From Eucalyptus grandis (Eukaryota > Streptophyta > Magnoliopsida > Myrtales > Myrtaceae), in NCBI RefSeq assembly GCF_016545825.1, contig NC_052615.1, positions 26,223,088 to 26,287,087 of the forward strand: a stretch of 64,000 nt of DNA, written 5' to 3'. Positions within the stretch are counted from its first letter, which is position 1, and each line of letters starts with the position of its first letter. The notes beneath the pieces are model-generated. The model was not told the DNA's origin. It searched no databases and saw nothing but the letters and a program-made list of their open reading frames with translations. Made by a program: the position numbers and the translations under genes. This document shows, piece by piece, positions 35,775 through 47,988 of the stretch.

Positions 35775-36670
35775 CTTCAGGATCTTCGTTTTCAAGTTGG
35801 GTCGATTCATATTTGGCCTGATAAAGTTTGTGAACTACTAACATTTCATCATGAAATGTCAGGCACTCTATGCGACATGTAAAATAATTGATCTATTCTA
35901 AGAGCGCCAATAGGATAAACTAGTGCTGCGATCATTCTAAGAGCATCTCACTCATTTTCATGCTACTTGTCAGAATATGTTTGATATCTGAAGCCAAGTC
36001 AATAATAAATCATTCATTGACTCTCCTCTGTAACTCTTAGATCCAAATAAAATTACCATGAGTTCAAGATCATATAGGTTCTAAGCCGAGTTTTCAGTGC
36101 ACAAGGTGAGGAGTACTTTTATTCGTTAGGCTCTGACAGTGATGTGTACTCGGACACTTTCAAAGCATCACAGCAACTCCACTGTCGTTGCCAAATCAAG
36201 GGAAGTAACGCTGACACCTGCCTGGTGTACTAACATCAATATTTCCTATACACTGAAACTGCCGCAAATAGGATGTTGAAGCATGAAAAAACTAAACCTG
36301 TCCAATTGAATAGCTAAAGCTCGACCAAGATTTCTCAATGGTTATATTTTCAGAATCACCATATGCTCTTTTCTTGCAGTCCAGAGAGAGGGAAAGGGAC
36401 ACAATTTAACATGTTCTCCATTAACTATAATTTTGGCAATTACAGCTGTTAGCTGTCGTGTCCAGTTTAGTCTCGTCCAATCAAGATCAACCCACAATCA
36501 AAGTAGAATTCCCCTTAACAACGATCTTTGTGTTCATGGAAGCAGGATCATCTGCTAGCACTCTTGATGAGAGGACAAAGGATCAGAGGGGCTAACATGC
36601 TCGATTCCTGATCCCCTCTGTAGGAAGACTCAAGAAAGAAACCACAAGGTTGCACAGACAATGCCTCCAT

Positions 36671-39600
36671 TCAAGTGCACACCACATCGGAGTAGAAACC
36701 TATGGTCCTCCTTTCACAATCCTTGATGCCCAGCAATTCGACATCAAAAACTTCGAATTGTTTTGAGCTAAAAAACGTGGAAGGTCCCACCTGCAAAAAG
36801 ATACGGTCATCTTTGCATTAAGTCAATGCTAATTGCTTTCTCTCCTCTTGGAGTATTCTCCCTAAATATCCTTCAGCAAAGTCAAAACATCTCCCTTGCA
36901 AAAAATTTTAAGCCAGTGACTGCACATTTTCAACAATGGCCAGCAAAAACAATAGCAAGATCAAAGCAGAGCTAAAAAAACAATGCTCAACGCCATATAT
37001 GATATTTCAATGTCTTTATGCATCATACGATTAAATGATAGTCATCATCACAAAAACCTGATCAGTATGGGAAGTTTTTGGAGAAGGTACTCAAAATTTA
37101 AAGGGATAAGTACAATGAAAGTCCTAAAACTTGTCACGAAAGTGCATTTAAGTGTTACAACTTTCAAAAAGTGCAATCGAGTCCTAAAACTTTCAAAAAT
37201 AGCAATCAAGTCCTAAAACTTGCCATGAAAGTGCAATTGAGTCCTAAAACTTTCAAAAGGACAATCAATGACTTTGATGACAAGTTTTAGGAGTCCTAAT
37301 GCACTTATCCCAAATTTAGATCCTAGAATTGGTATCCATTGAGCTCAGATGAGTGTCTGTTTACTAGCTTTACATTTCTCTGGAGAAACCAGAAGGTTGG
37401 AAGTTCTCGATTAAGATCATGAATTTGCAATCAATGAAGTTGCCAACATAAATCAGCCTAAGCATATGCTATGAATCATGTTGGGACTAATGTTAGTTTC
37501 AGGTATCAGTATAAAGTCAAATTTTGAGCTTGACTAAAGTGTACACCTGTTTAATGCAAATGATGGATTGTGACCACCTCCACTAACTTTCACCAATTAG
37601 CAAAAGGGTTAGGATTTTTCATCTTTTTCATTTTCAACCAGAAATGATCATCTGACACAGCATTCAAACTGAAACAGGAATTCAATTTATGAGAGCACCA
37701 GCCAGCTTATGAAGATTCTGCCTCATTCTCAAATGGTAGCTTTAGATGACATAGTGATGGGTCTTAAAGGCACCGGCATACTTTATGCAGAACTAATAAA
37801 CAAAGGATTGACGCATCACATGTGACATCGTGAATTATTTTTCTGTACTCTAGCATCTTGGGTTTTCCTATATAATCGAAGACATTCTCGGTTCGCATGA
37901 AAGTAGGTATCTTAAAATTAACTCTGATTATGATGACTATAATGATATGTCATATTTTTCAAGAGTAACCTAAAAATTTGATGTTAAGAAATAGGAAAAC
38001 TGAAGGTACACGTATGGCTAAACCAAGGATGTCAAATAAAAAGAACAGAGACAGAGCAACCAGAGAGAGCACAAGCAGAACTTGAAAAATAAGACATTAA
38101 GATTCTCACTGGTGGTCCAAGTTCTGGAGGAATAATGATTCTCCTCTTTCCCCCGGGTCTCATATCTTGTATTCCCTCCTCGAATCCTGCACCCAATTTC
38201 CCAAAATTAATAATTCAAAGCTTTCATTTGTTCTCATTTATTTGTGTGGACAATGCCTAGGATATTTAGTTTTTAAGCAAACGAGCCATCTTCAAGTAGT
38301 CTGCAGTCCATAATGTACTCCTAACATTTGACTGGATCTAGAAATATGCGTCATGCTTCTGATTCTTTCCATTTACTCAAACAAATAATATCTAAAGAAA
38401 AGGTATACACAAGCGATTGTGCTGATTATTGCAGACCTGGAACTAAACCATTGGTGCCCATACGGATTTTAGCAGGAGAACCTTGTAAATAGGTGCTATC
38501 AATACGTCTTCCTGACTCATTGTAGCCAATATAGTGAAATGTTACCTGCATAAGATCATTGACAAGGATTGCAGCCATCATAAGAAGCAAAGCAGCGACT
38601 CTTACCAAAGGGAAATGGTTTTTGACATGTAGATTCATTATCATGCTTCTCATTTCCCTGTTATTCATGGACAAGCACAAAAGTACCAATCATCTCAACC
38701 TTAGTATTTCAACCTAACTTTCTGGAATCTCAAAAGTTTTTTTGTGAATTGTTTTAACAGGTTAGGGGTCAGTTTATAAGAAACAAGACAGTAGTAAAGT
38801 ATCAGAGGCCAATAGTTTTAAGACGTAAATTCATTATCCTGGTTCTATTTTCCTGTTATTAACAGATATTAAATTGAAGCATTAAGCGTGGTAGCTTTAA
38901 AATTGATCCTCAGCATTTTGACCTAGCTTCCAGAATTGCCAAAGTTGAATTGTGAATTTTTTTTCTAAGCTTGAGAATCAGTTTGTCCAGCTGTCTACTA
39001 TAGTAGCATAATGCCAATGAAAACAGTATTGGATGAACAAGAATTCCATTTTGATTAATAAGGTGGCCAAGATGGCGATAAGTAAAAGAACAGACGGAAG
39101 CATCCAGGATCGCTGATTTTGCAAATCAGCTATTGTTGTATATGCACAACAATCCGTTTAAATTTTACGTGATGATAGATGGCAACCTCAGTTTTTCTCA
39201 ACATGTAAATGGTATTCATCAAGTTAGAAATATTAAGGCAATAATAAAAGAACTAAGTATAAAGATGATAACGTGGAAACCTTAAGACACCATACCATCT
39301 ATAGTTGGTACAAAACAGAACTACTAAAACAATGCTCATCTGTCGAAACTCTTTTTCTCATATCTTCTGTTTTAGTTTTCTTCTTTTTTGATCTTTTTGT
39401 AGAGAACTTGATGCAGGGGAAACTTCGCAGCATTGCAAGTTCAAGAGATAAAGCTAAGAAAATGAAAGGAAAACCTGCTGACCAGCCTTTGGACAGTCAC
39501 CTGTACCAACTTCAAAATCCCGATATATAAGTCCTGAGTCCCTCTTAACGTAATTATCTGAAGTTACCACCTTTACTTCGAAACCTGAATACCAATCAAA

Positions 39601-40723
39601 GCATCACGTAAGTTCAGAGACTCTCTTGGTTAGATGGGGAGAGGGAAAGCGCGAAATCAAGCAAATAAGTCATACTGAACAGGTAAGTTAATTGTCCATA
39701 CAAAGAAATGTAGACGTAGAAAACCATGTAAAGTACAATCTCAATTATTATGCTGTGGTATCAACCTTCTCTGATGAAACTTGGGAACTCTTCAGGTGCA
39801 TTATTTTCCTTCTGTATCCGCTTATTGAGTTCAAGCAAGCGCCTCTCATCGTATGGGTTCTTACTCTTTGACTTTGCAGCAGAAAATGAAGTTGGAAAGA
39901 AGACCGAAGAAACTGAGAAGAACAGCAGGAACCTCCGTTTCATCGTCTCCTCATGCCACAAAACATTCGCATCCTGCAATCTTTTGTTAACAGAAGCTAT
40001 AAGAACCTTATATCATTCATATTGGAACACCAAATATTGTACGATAATGAATTGCAACGCAAGTAGAAATTACCCCTCATCCTTCTGTTTGTACCATAAA
40101 CTCTGTCTTTCCCGCTTTTCATGTGACGAAGTTAATACGGCAGACGTCGAAAAAGTCCTGTCTGTAAGATGTTCACATCGTTGGAACAATTCAACAGAAA
40201 CGACGGCTTAAAAATTTGTTGACTATCAAATAAAATCTTGAGAGAGCAGCATGTCGGGGTCTGCCACCAGCCTTAGGCGCTAGAATCCTAGGCCGTCCCG
40301 TCATCGAGGTTCTCCAGAACCACAAACCGAACAGGCAGACCCCGAAACCCAACCGGTCGGCCCCATGGTCCACCATGAACAGGCATTTTTACCTCTTTCT
40401 CTTTCTCCTCACTTTCAAACACTCATCCAAGTGAGACCCAATCCAAGCTCCATGAAAATTAATAGGCAGGGAAAAAGAAAAGAGCTTTTCAGCAACCATT
40501 TACAGCCACACCCACACCCACTTTCTTTAACAAAACGTGTCCACCGTACGCCACAGGATTTGGTTGCGCGAACAACACACATGAAGCAAGCAAAACTAGC
40601 TCTACCCAGTCAAAAAAATTGTCCCTTTGAGCAAGAAAAACCCGAAGCTAATCGCGTGAGAGAGAAAGAGGTACCTTGGAGTTTTGGCGTGGGAGCTGCT
40701 AGTGAGACTGAGAAAATGACCAT
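36671..40723 (-). CDS. FKBP19: FKBP-type immunophilin FKBP19, thylakoid lumen, 7 exons
   Basis: Exons, 5' to 3': 40723-40675, 40161-40074, 39980-39766, 39584-39475, 38545-38437, 38186-38110, 36790-36671, together 768 bp = 255 residues, the length of Arabidopsis FKBP19. The last five exons are certain. The first two are inferred from splice signals and phase, and exon 3 could instead begin at 39973, which would break the frame from exon 2. A transit-peptide-like N-terminus is followed by KRRFLLFFSVSSVFFPTSFSA (about residues 59-79). This is a twin-basic hydrophobic lumen-targeting segment, with cleavage likely after SFSAA. The FKBP fold is marked by VTFHYIGYNESGRRIDSTY, RMGTNGLVPGFEEGIQDM, RRIIIPPELGPP and FEVFDVELL. 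Several FKBP12 active-site residues differ (the Phe before the Asp is Ile, the Trp is Phe), so prolyl isomerase activity may be weak. The (GA)n at 40742-40762 falls in the leader. Confidence 0.9.
37101..37311. mobile_element. Small MITE in the last FKBP19 intron
   Basis: A 211-bp insert with inverted ends GGGATAAGT / ACTTATCCC, flanked by AAATTTA at 37094-37100 and 37312-37318. The interior is built from repeated phrases GTCCTAAAACTT and AAGTGCAATTGAG in alternating order. No coding sequence. The seven-base flank match could be a target duplication or partly chance in AT-rich DNA. Confidence 0.6.
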
Positions 40724-40741
40724 AACTTTTTCTTCTGGGAA

Positions 40742-40762
40742 GAGAGAGAGAGAGAGAGAGAG
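40742..40762. repeat. (GA)n microsatellite in the FKBP19 leader
   Basis: Reads as CT repeats on the FKBP19 strand, 20 to 40 bases upstream of the proposed start codon. Confidence 0.85.
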
Positions 40763-40904
40763 GATTGAAGATTTTCTTGAGAATGTGCAGGAAGGAACAT
40801 GCTTAAGGATGCAAGATGAAGTGAAGATGCTCCATCCGTTAAGGACTGATTCGACAATTCGCACGTGTTTTCTTGTCATTTGCATTTCTGAAGCTCTAAT
40901 GTGA

Positions 40905-42540
40905 TTAAAAATTGTTTCTTTTTCCTCTTCAATTGAGCTTGAATTCCCACATCTTTATTTTGTTTCAAGTATGAAAATAGTAAAATGGATTTGCAAAGAA
41001 ATTTTATTTCCAAAAGTATCCCTGTATAATATCTAAAGATAGTTTTGCATTTTGCTTATGAGTGACATCAAATAGTAGTGTTGCCTAATTCTTTCTGAGT
41101 AAATCTACGAAATTTTATGCATAATTTGGACACTGAAATAAAAATTCAAACGAAAATAGGTGAAGCTTATGTCCATTTTTATGACTTCCATCTTCTGTTG
41201 AATTATTCTTGAAAATATGCTCATCAAGTGCCTAATATTCAATAATGACGAGATTGATTAAAAAATTTATAAATAAATTTGAAGTATTTTCTGCACAATA
41301 TTTACTCAAATAATTTTTTTTATTTCATCAGACTTATGTATTTATGCTTGTAAACTGTTTCTTAGACTTAAAAGGCAGGAATAAGGGTTCCTTGGATTAA
41401 GCTGAAATTCTGGCATGTTTGATGTACGAAAATGGAATTGAATTGAATTGAATGAGAGCCGGAGTAAATTGAACATATTCCATGTGTCCGTTTGGTCCCA
41501 ACATGAATTGAAGCTTGAATTTCCATTCATTTGTTTGCTGCTATCATCTAAAGAATGCTGTTGAATGAAAGGAAAATTTAGTTTCCATAAAAGCCTTATT
41601 ATGGCAGGCATGATTTTAAGCACGCACTTCTTATACGGTATTTTAATTCGAAGACCGCAAATTTTGGCCAAAAAATTATTTAATAAATTGCAAATGCTCC
41701 ATCTAAAATCCAGGGCTGTTTTCTTCCAAGCACCCAGTCATTTTCGTTATTTTTTCTTCTTAAAAGTAGGTTCCTAACATGAAATTAATTATATTATTTT
41801 ATTATAGTTGCAGGAGTTAAACACTGCCCATTTTCCGTTCCAATGGGGGAAAACAGGATTCTTGGACTATCAGAACAAATACACTTGAAATAGAATTTTA
41901 AATAATTTCTTTTTATTTTGTCTCACATTTTTTGGTCAACTTTTGGCAATTTATAGCTGGTTAGGTTTTGGCATTTACCATTGAAATAAAGTAACAAACG
42001 TCAAGAATGTGTGCAGAGGAACAGGTCATTCACCTTACCTTATTTATATCCATGTAGAGATGAAGAGACAGATATAGATAGATAGACAGATAGGTAGGTA
42101 GATGGTGTAGTAGATTTCCAATGAGTTATTGGTGAGTAAATGATTTCATGTCTATACTATTAGAATGGACTACCACAAGAAATGTGATTTTTGTTCTCAG
42201 AACAAAGGAAAACAAAACAATTAATGAGTATCATAGATGTGTCATTATAAAAGCTGAACTGGGGAATATTTTTAATTGTTGTCATCTATAGACATGACAG
42301 GGTTGAAATGATTGGGGATCTAAACTTGTTATTAAGGGGCTAAGTTTTGATCAACTCAGCCAATTAACATGCCATTAACCCATGGTTTTGGCAACTATTA
42401 GGAGTAGCTAGGCCTAAGATTATTGAGGTCCCATGCGCAAATTACTATTGTTTATTTGTGAAGATCATAAAAAAGATAGAATCTAATAAGTCTTAAATGG
42501 TTAGTCTGTAATAATCTTAAAAAATGACAGGACCAAATCT
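40905..42540. other. Intergenic region, no gene seen
   Basis: AT-rich spacer upstream of FKBP19. A TAGA/GATA-type microsatellite lies at 42065-42105. Nothing coding was recognised. Confidence 0.5.
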
Positions 42541-42840
42541 CTTAAAAAAAACCCTCTAATTTTAAGTTGAATCTCAAGATTGCCCCAAACTTTTTCTTTT
42601 TGTCTAAAAAATCCCCAAACTTTCACTTTAACCTCAAATTTGTTCCCTTTGTCCGAAAATCGTTATTGACTTCTCAAGATTATCAGTATCAAGACACAAG
42701 TTCTCCAACTATTCTTGATCTTAGAAACTAGTGACAATTTTTGAAATTATGGGTAGATTTAATGCTAGAGTGAAAGTTGATAAAAGAAAAGTTTGGGACA
42801 CAATTAAGATTCAACCTTAAGTTGGGTTTTTTTTTTTGGG
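42541..42840. mobile_element. TIR-bearing MITE-like element
   Basis: The left arm (AACCCTCTAATTTTAAGTTG, AATCTCAAGATTG, CCCAAACTTTTT) is mirrored by the right arm read in reverse (AACCCAACTTAAGGTTGAAT, then CTTAATTGTG and CCCAAACTTTTC) over about 55 bp. No coding sequence; flanking duplication not resolved. Confidence 0.5.
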
Positions 42841-43008
42841 AGAACTAGGCCAATTTAATTTCCATGAAGTTCATAAATAAGTGCAATCTAGTTTCTCAAT
42901 CGATTCCTAAGACCGAATTTGGCTTGTTAGCAAAAAGTGGTAACAAGTCTGTCTATATATTCTAAATTTCTGATACAAATCACGCTATTTGTTCTTCACC
43001 ATGTTTCC

Positions 43009-43038
43009 AATAATAATAATAATAATAATAATAATAAT
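43009..43038. repeat. (AAT)n microsatellite
   Basis: Ten or so perfect AAT units, followed by a poly-A tract at 43048-43066. Confidence 0.9.
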
Positions 43039-43300
43039 CCTTCAACCAAAAAAAAAAAAAAAAAAAGAGCAAATAATCCCAAACAAATGTCTCTTATACC
43101 GGCCATCTAGAGAACCTCTGCAAATTCCATGGAAGTGGCCAGTGACATTCATCCCATAACCTTCCGGCAGACCCTTCATCGCCCAATCTATTCACTTGGA
43201 AACATGAAATGCTTCAGTCGGTTCCTTCATGAAGTTGATACTTCGATCAAGAACTCGGACAGTACGGTAAGACCAGTGATTCGCATCTCTTCGAAAGTAA

Positions 43301-43522
43301 AAAGAACTGCCCCACACCATCGAAAACCCCAGCCCTCTGCGGCGAGATGATGAGCAAGCAGCCACTGCGAGCTTTGTGGAGCTTGCGGAAAGGAAGACGG
43401 TGTTTTTTGTTGAGATGTGGAGGGAAGAGATCGAAGAGCGATTTCTTCTTCTTGACTATGGGAAAGTGACTGCCGCGGAGGACGCGCATGAGATCAGGGA
43501 GCATGCAACAGCATTATGTTGA
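43301..43522 (+). other. Unidentified coding-like fragment
   Basis: Open for 73 codons but lacking an ATG near its start. The charged sequence SFVELAERKTVFFVEMWREE followed by RFLLLDYGKVTAAEDAHEIR reads like a real exon, and composition is GC-richer than its surroundings. A GTAAGA donor-like site lies upstream at 43266. The opposite strand is also open (43504-43247), so the strand is uncertain. I do not recognise the family; it may be a relic of a lost gene. Confidence 0.25.
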
Positions 43523-44046
43523 AAGCATTTATTTCCCGGGTTTGAGCTTGGGTCCCATCAGGCTGGACAAGTACAAGATTCATGAAAGGAGCAGAAATTA
43601 GAGCTTCGATGTTCATATTCACTTTGAAGCGATGGATCTTCTTGTTATTAACCTCGAAACTAGGACACATTTTTTCTAGTGTTAAGGGATATGAGTGCAG
43701 ATTTTGTCTGGTTGCCTTTTGCTTTTTTGTTTGTTTTTATGGTTTCTAAATTCAGAATTTTCTCGATAGGAGGAGAATTCTCTAACCTGTAACTGCCAGT
43801 GTAAAACTGATCAGTAAACGAGATGTTTATTTCACTGCTTTGGTTTGGGTTTGGGTTCGATCTCACTTGACAGGCACCAGGTTCATGGAAGAAGTAGATG
43901 TTAAGAGTTTCAATGTTCATGGGCACTTTCGATGATTGAATTTTAAATTTTTTATCATTAATCTTTCCGCAAGGGCATACTTTTGGGAACATGAGGGTGT
44001 GCGTGCCAATTTTGTAGCGGTACTTTTGTAGTTCTTTTCCTATCAT
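43520..44046 (-). pseudogene. Unidentified fragment with two related protein repeats
   Basis: The minus strand holds an open frame of 128 codons (44046-43660) containing CPCGKINDKKFKIQ and VPMNIETLNIYFFHEPGACQ. Further along, in another frame (about 43690-43520), is a second copy reading CPSFEVNNKKIHRFKVNMN and IEALISAPFMNLVLVQPDG. The DNA of the two copies also aligns with a period of roughly 310 bp. The shared order (CP.., N.KK, KV.MNIE.L, F..) suggests a duplicated domain or exon of an unknown secreted-type or plant-specific protein. Start, splice sites and identity are unknown. Confidence 0.3.
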
Positions 44047-44653
44047 GGAGTCATGGATGTTTTATCTTTTCTGATCATATATATTTTTTGATTAGATGGG
44101 AAGAATCTAGATTCTGCTCAGGTTCGAGAATTTGCGGCTTCTATCAAAATTTGTATAAAGTTCATCGTTCCTTTTTTACTTCTTTTAAGTACAGGTTCAT
44201 ACATGATAGCAAAGCTTATTATTCAATTGACTTTGGAAAAAAACAAATTCATTTCTGCCTTATTTTGACGTTCATCTTTAATTCATCTTGCACGAATTCA
44301 TTGCTTTTCTTTGATATCGTCAATCATTCTGATTTTTTGCTTTTGAGGCAAGGTTGTACTTATGAGTTCCAAACTAATCACGAGATCAAATGTTTGTCAT
44401 CTTTGTGGAAAGTCTTGCCAATAGTCTGTCTTTTCTTTCTAATAAGACCAATCAATCACGGAGGACAGCAACTGTCTAAAGCTATCTCCTGCTTGATTGC
44501 TATTATTGCTATTACAAAGATCTGTCTGTCTGTCTGTAAAGACTTGAGCCGCATTTAGCTGAGTTGCCATGGTGCTACAGCGTTAGGATTAGGAATTCCA
44601 GTAAAGTTTTGGACAGTTAATGGTGCTACAGCGCTCTGTGATCTCTATACAGA

Positions 44654-44686
<33 letters not shown>

Positions 44687-45060
44687 GTCTCAATGGTCAT
44701 TTAATTTTTTCTTTTTATGCTTTCTCAAATTCCAGTAACATAACATGATACAAGATTATTGTGACTCGACATTTTCCTTTACTGGATCTTGACAAATTCC
44801 AGTTCCACAACACAGTTAAAGATTGCCAATACTTTAAGAAGTCAATCATGCAAGAACACTCTAGAGAAGGCACTGGACTTTCACCAAGGAATTTGCTGTC
44901 AATGGCTGCCCTCTTTCTGCTCAGAAATCTCTTGCTATTCTTGTTTCTTTAAATACAGTTTCAATGTTAAAATCTCAAGTCAGGCGCTGGTTCCACTGGT
45001 TAATATGGATATCAAATAACAACTGTTCCAAACATAATTGGGTCTTGGTATTTATTGATT
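44047..45060. other. Intergenic, no gene seen
   Basis: The 156-codon open frame at 44088-44558 is phenylalanine/serine-rich without recognisable motifs and probably random. A (CT)n tract lies at 44648-44688. Confidence 0.4.
44648..44688. repeat. (CT)n microsatellite
   Basis: CT dinucleotides with one TTT interruption near 44678. Confidence 0.9.
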
Positions 45061-45072
45061 GCTCTGATACCA
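45061..45072 (-). mobile_element. Copia-type primer-binding site, LTR relic
   Basis: Minus strand reads TGGTATCAGAGC, a perfect match to the primer-binding site used by many plant Copia elements (complement of the initiator Met-tRNA 3' end). Sequence at 45075-45400 would then be LTR and 44950-45060 leader or gag. Neither an LTR start nor gag motifs could be confirmed, so only the site is called. Confidence 0.45.
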
Positions 45073-45079
45073 GTTGGTT

Positions 45080-47940
45080 ATCGCTTGATAGTAGAATTTT
45101 CTTGTTTACAAGTGAAAGTTGATCACTGTTGTTACCCACTAGATCAAGTGATGCGGATAGATTTTGATTTTTTTGCATCCACAGAAAGCGTGTGTAATTC
45201 TTCCTGCTCTTAAGCGAAATTGTGGAAAATCTTCTAGTGTTGTCACTATATAATATACAGCAAAACTTCTAGTTCTCTTGCTCACGTAAACATTACTGTT
45301 TCTACTTAGAATGCAATGGAACATTCCTATCGAAGTAATTATTCCTCTATGAGCTCAAGCTATTAGTTTTTCCAAAATCGCTGCCTTGCCTCTCAATATA
45401 AGACCAAAAGACTCGCAGATAGGAAAGGCACACTTTTTTTTATGTCAGTCAAACGAGATGCTTATGTAGCATCTCTGGTAAAAAAATACAAAGTTAATGC
45501 ATATTGCCGAGGGATCATAGATGCGTCAGAAGTATATGGAGATAGTGAAAAATATTTGAAGATATGAATTTTGATGTGGACAAAGTGAAAACTAGAGAGC
45601 CATAGGTCTTTAGCTTAAGAGTCCATTTGGCATGATTGCGATTGAATCATAACTGTGTATTTTTTTTTTTTTGGTAAAACCAATCATAACTGTGTATTTT
45701 GCTACACTAATGCTGTAAAACACTGTAATTAACATGTTTGGTAACATAGATTCTAGAGCTACATCACCTTAAATTTAAGCAAAACAACTTCCTTAAACCC
45801 TATTTTAATTAACTGTGGAGGTGCTGCAGCTGCAAGTTGTTTGGCGAACACATACAAACACTACAATACCCCTTTTATCAACAAAAGTTGCCATAGAAAA
45901 GCTGTACCAAACAACTTTCAGAAGTTGAAAATTTTATTACAGTTGGGTTTGGATTGTTTGACATTTATTTTCACCCAAAAACAACAACATTTTGTCCACC
46001 CTTTCTTTTCATTAGCTTCTAGCACAAATATTTCTGGACATTAATGTCGGTTCTGTTACTTCTTCCATCTGATAGTAATAGTTCAGAGAAGGAAGTCAGC
46101 TTGGTGATGCAGAAGCATTAACAACAAGAGAGCTGTATCTGCAATCTACAAAGGACCTTAGCATTTCTAACTTTATCATGATACAGTCCTTTACTTTGAT
46201 GTTTACATTGGACTTGTTTCACAATGATACACAAGATGCAGCTAAACTCATATCAAGTTTTGTTTTACTTCAGTATTGAAGTTCTAGCACTCTCATTTGG
46301 AAAGAATTTACCTAATTAGCTTCATATGCAAAGATTAATAGAAGACTAGTGAGAGAATATGCAAAACGGCGTAGCATAATGAGAGCATCAACCTTTGTCT
46401 TTTTCGGAGCGATGTTGACACGTGGCCGTTGTCATTATCCGACATGAGCATTTCAATTTGAAAAGTTGAATGAATTGAAATACCAAGTTAGTGCAAGCTA
46501 ATATCGCAGTGAATCCACCAATATTACCTTAAATGGTGAAAATTTATGTACTTGCTTTATTATTGTCCGATTAGGCTTATCGGAGTTGCTCACTAAAGAG
46601 AAGCGATGAGTGCATTCGTTCCGATAAGAAGCACTAGAAAGTTTATCGCGTCTCAGGGTTCGCTTAAGGAGGGTCTTCGGTAATGTACCGCATCTCATGC
46701 TTTTTGATCCTGATCATGGCACATGTATGCCTAAATCTCTTAGATCTATGACTGATTTGTTCACGATTTCATTTCCGAGATGTTCTCGTGTGATTCCTAG
46801 ATTTTCTCTTGGTATGTATCTTTCAAGAATATCAATTTTCATTCTTTTTTGTTTTGATAAGTAAAGAAAACCTAATCCATGGATCCAAAGGTGTTTGCAA
46901 GTTGATCTTTTTGTGTTTATTTTCCCATTGAGGAGTTGCCGGAGACTCTTTTCCGGAGTACTTATTGTGCTTTTCCAGAGAATTTTTTTGTTTGATCGGA
47001 ACTTTTCCGGAGAGTTGACCGGTAGCTCTTTTTCTGGGGAAAAGAAGCAAAAGGGGGTTGGCAAAGAACCGCAAAAAGAGGAAGGGTAAAGACAAGCTAT
47101 TACATGCATGAAAGTGTTGATCTTTTCTGTTTTTTGTTTTTGTCCTAAGAGATGATGGTCGGTGGATTTCTTCCCCAAAGCCAAACCACCACAAGGAAAT
47201 CCTTCAGGGAGACTGAATGCTTGTTTTATGATATGTTAAATTGCATCTCCACTTTCTTGAGTTACCCATTGTGTAATTTCATAGCTCAATTTCAGTTCTA
47301 GCCTTGCCTAAATGGTGTGGGGGAGAACTATTGAGGGAAAATTATTTCAGAACACCTTGAAAAGCTTTTAATCTATGAAATACAATTTTGGACAAATATC
47401 TTGCAATGAAGATTGTTCTTTAATTTCAAATCCATAGTTTTGAAACCAGGTCATTTAAGATTTTACTTCCAAATTTTTCTGTTGTGTGGCAGTTGCTACT
47501 CCAAGCCCTAATTAATGCTGAAAATCAGTCCTCTATAATAAAATAGTGGTTAAGCGAAGGTTTTGTATCAGCAAGTTGTGATTCAATGATTTTCTTTGGG
47601 TTATCTCATTTCTATGTAGGTAATTCTGACAGTAAAGTACATCGAAATCTTGGGTATCTGGAAAACCTATTTGCTTATTATTTGGCCTTTTTGTGTTACT
47701 TCAAGAGTCAGTTTCATTGCATTCTTTAAAATGTTATTGTAACCTTTATCACAGTGCAGTTATTCACCTTTCAGTGACAACATAACAGTACACTTATTTA
47801 GCTTTACGTACTGATTGTCTATATGGCTCTTGTGATTATTTTGGTTTAGTAGAAGTTGATTCCTCACTTTTTGTTGATTAGGTTGTTGTTAGTTGACAAT
47901 ATATATCGAAAGGCATTAAAGTAATTTTTTCTTTTGGTAG
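45080..47940. other. Intergenic and presumptive promoter/leader of the bromodomain gene
   Basis: 45620-45930 has MITE-like inverted ends (GTCCATTTGGCATG left, CTGTACCAAACAAC right). 46500-47180 carries open frames on the minus strand without family resemblance. An intron acceptor-like TTTTGGTAG at 47932-47940 hints that the leader of the bromodomain gene is spliced. No gene was recognised. Confidence 0.4.
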
Positions 47941-47988
47941 GAGTTAAACATATTTGTTTGAACAAACAGAGGGATCAATCAACCAATC

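Noticed and set aside
40365..40904. 179-codon plus-strand ORF
   Set aside because: Antisense to the FKBP19 first exon and intron 1, low-complexity GA content, no homology pattern.
46714..47194. Two overlapping minus-strand ORFs of 156 and 120 codons
   Set aside because: Overlap each other in different frames, no motifs, and lie in the presumptive upstream region of the bromodomain gene.
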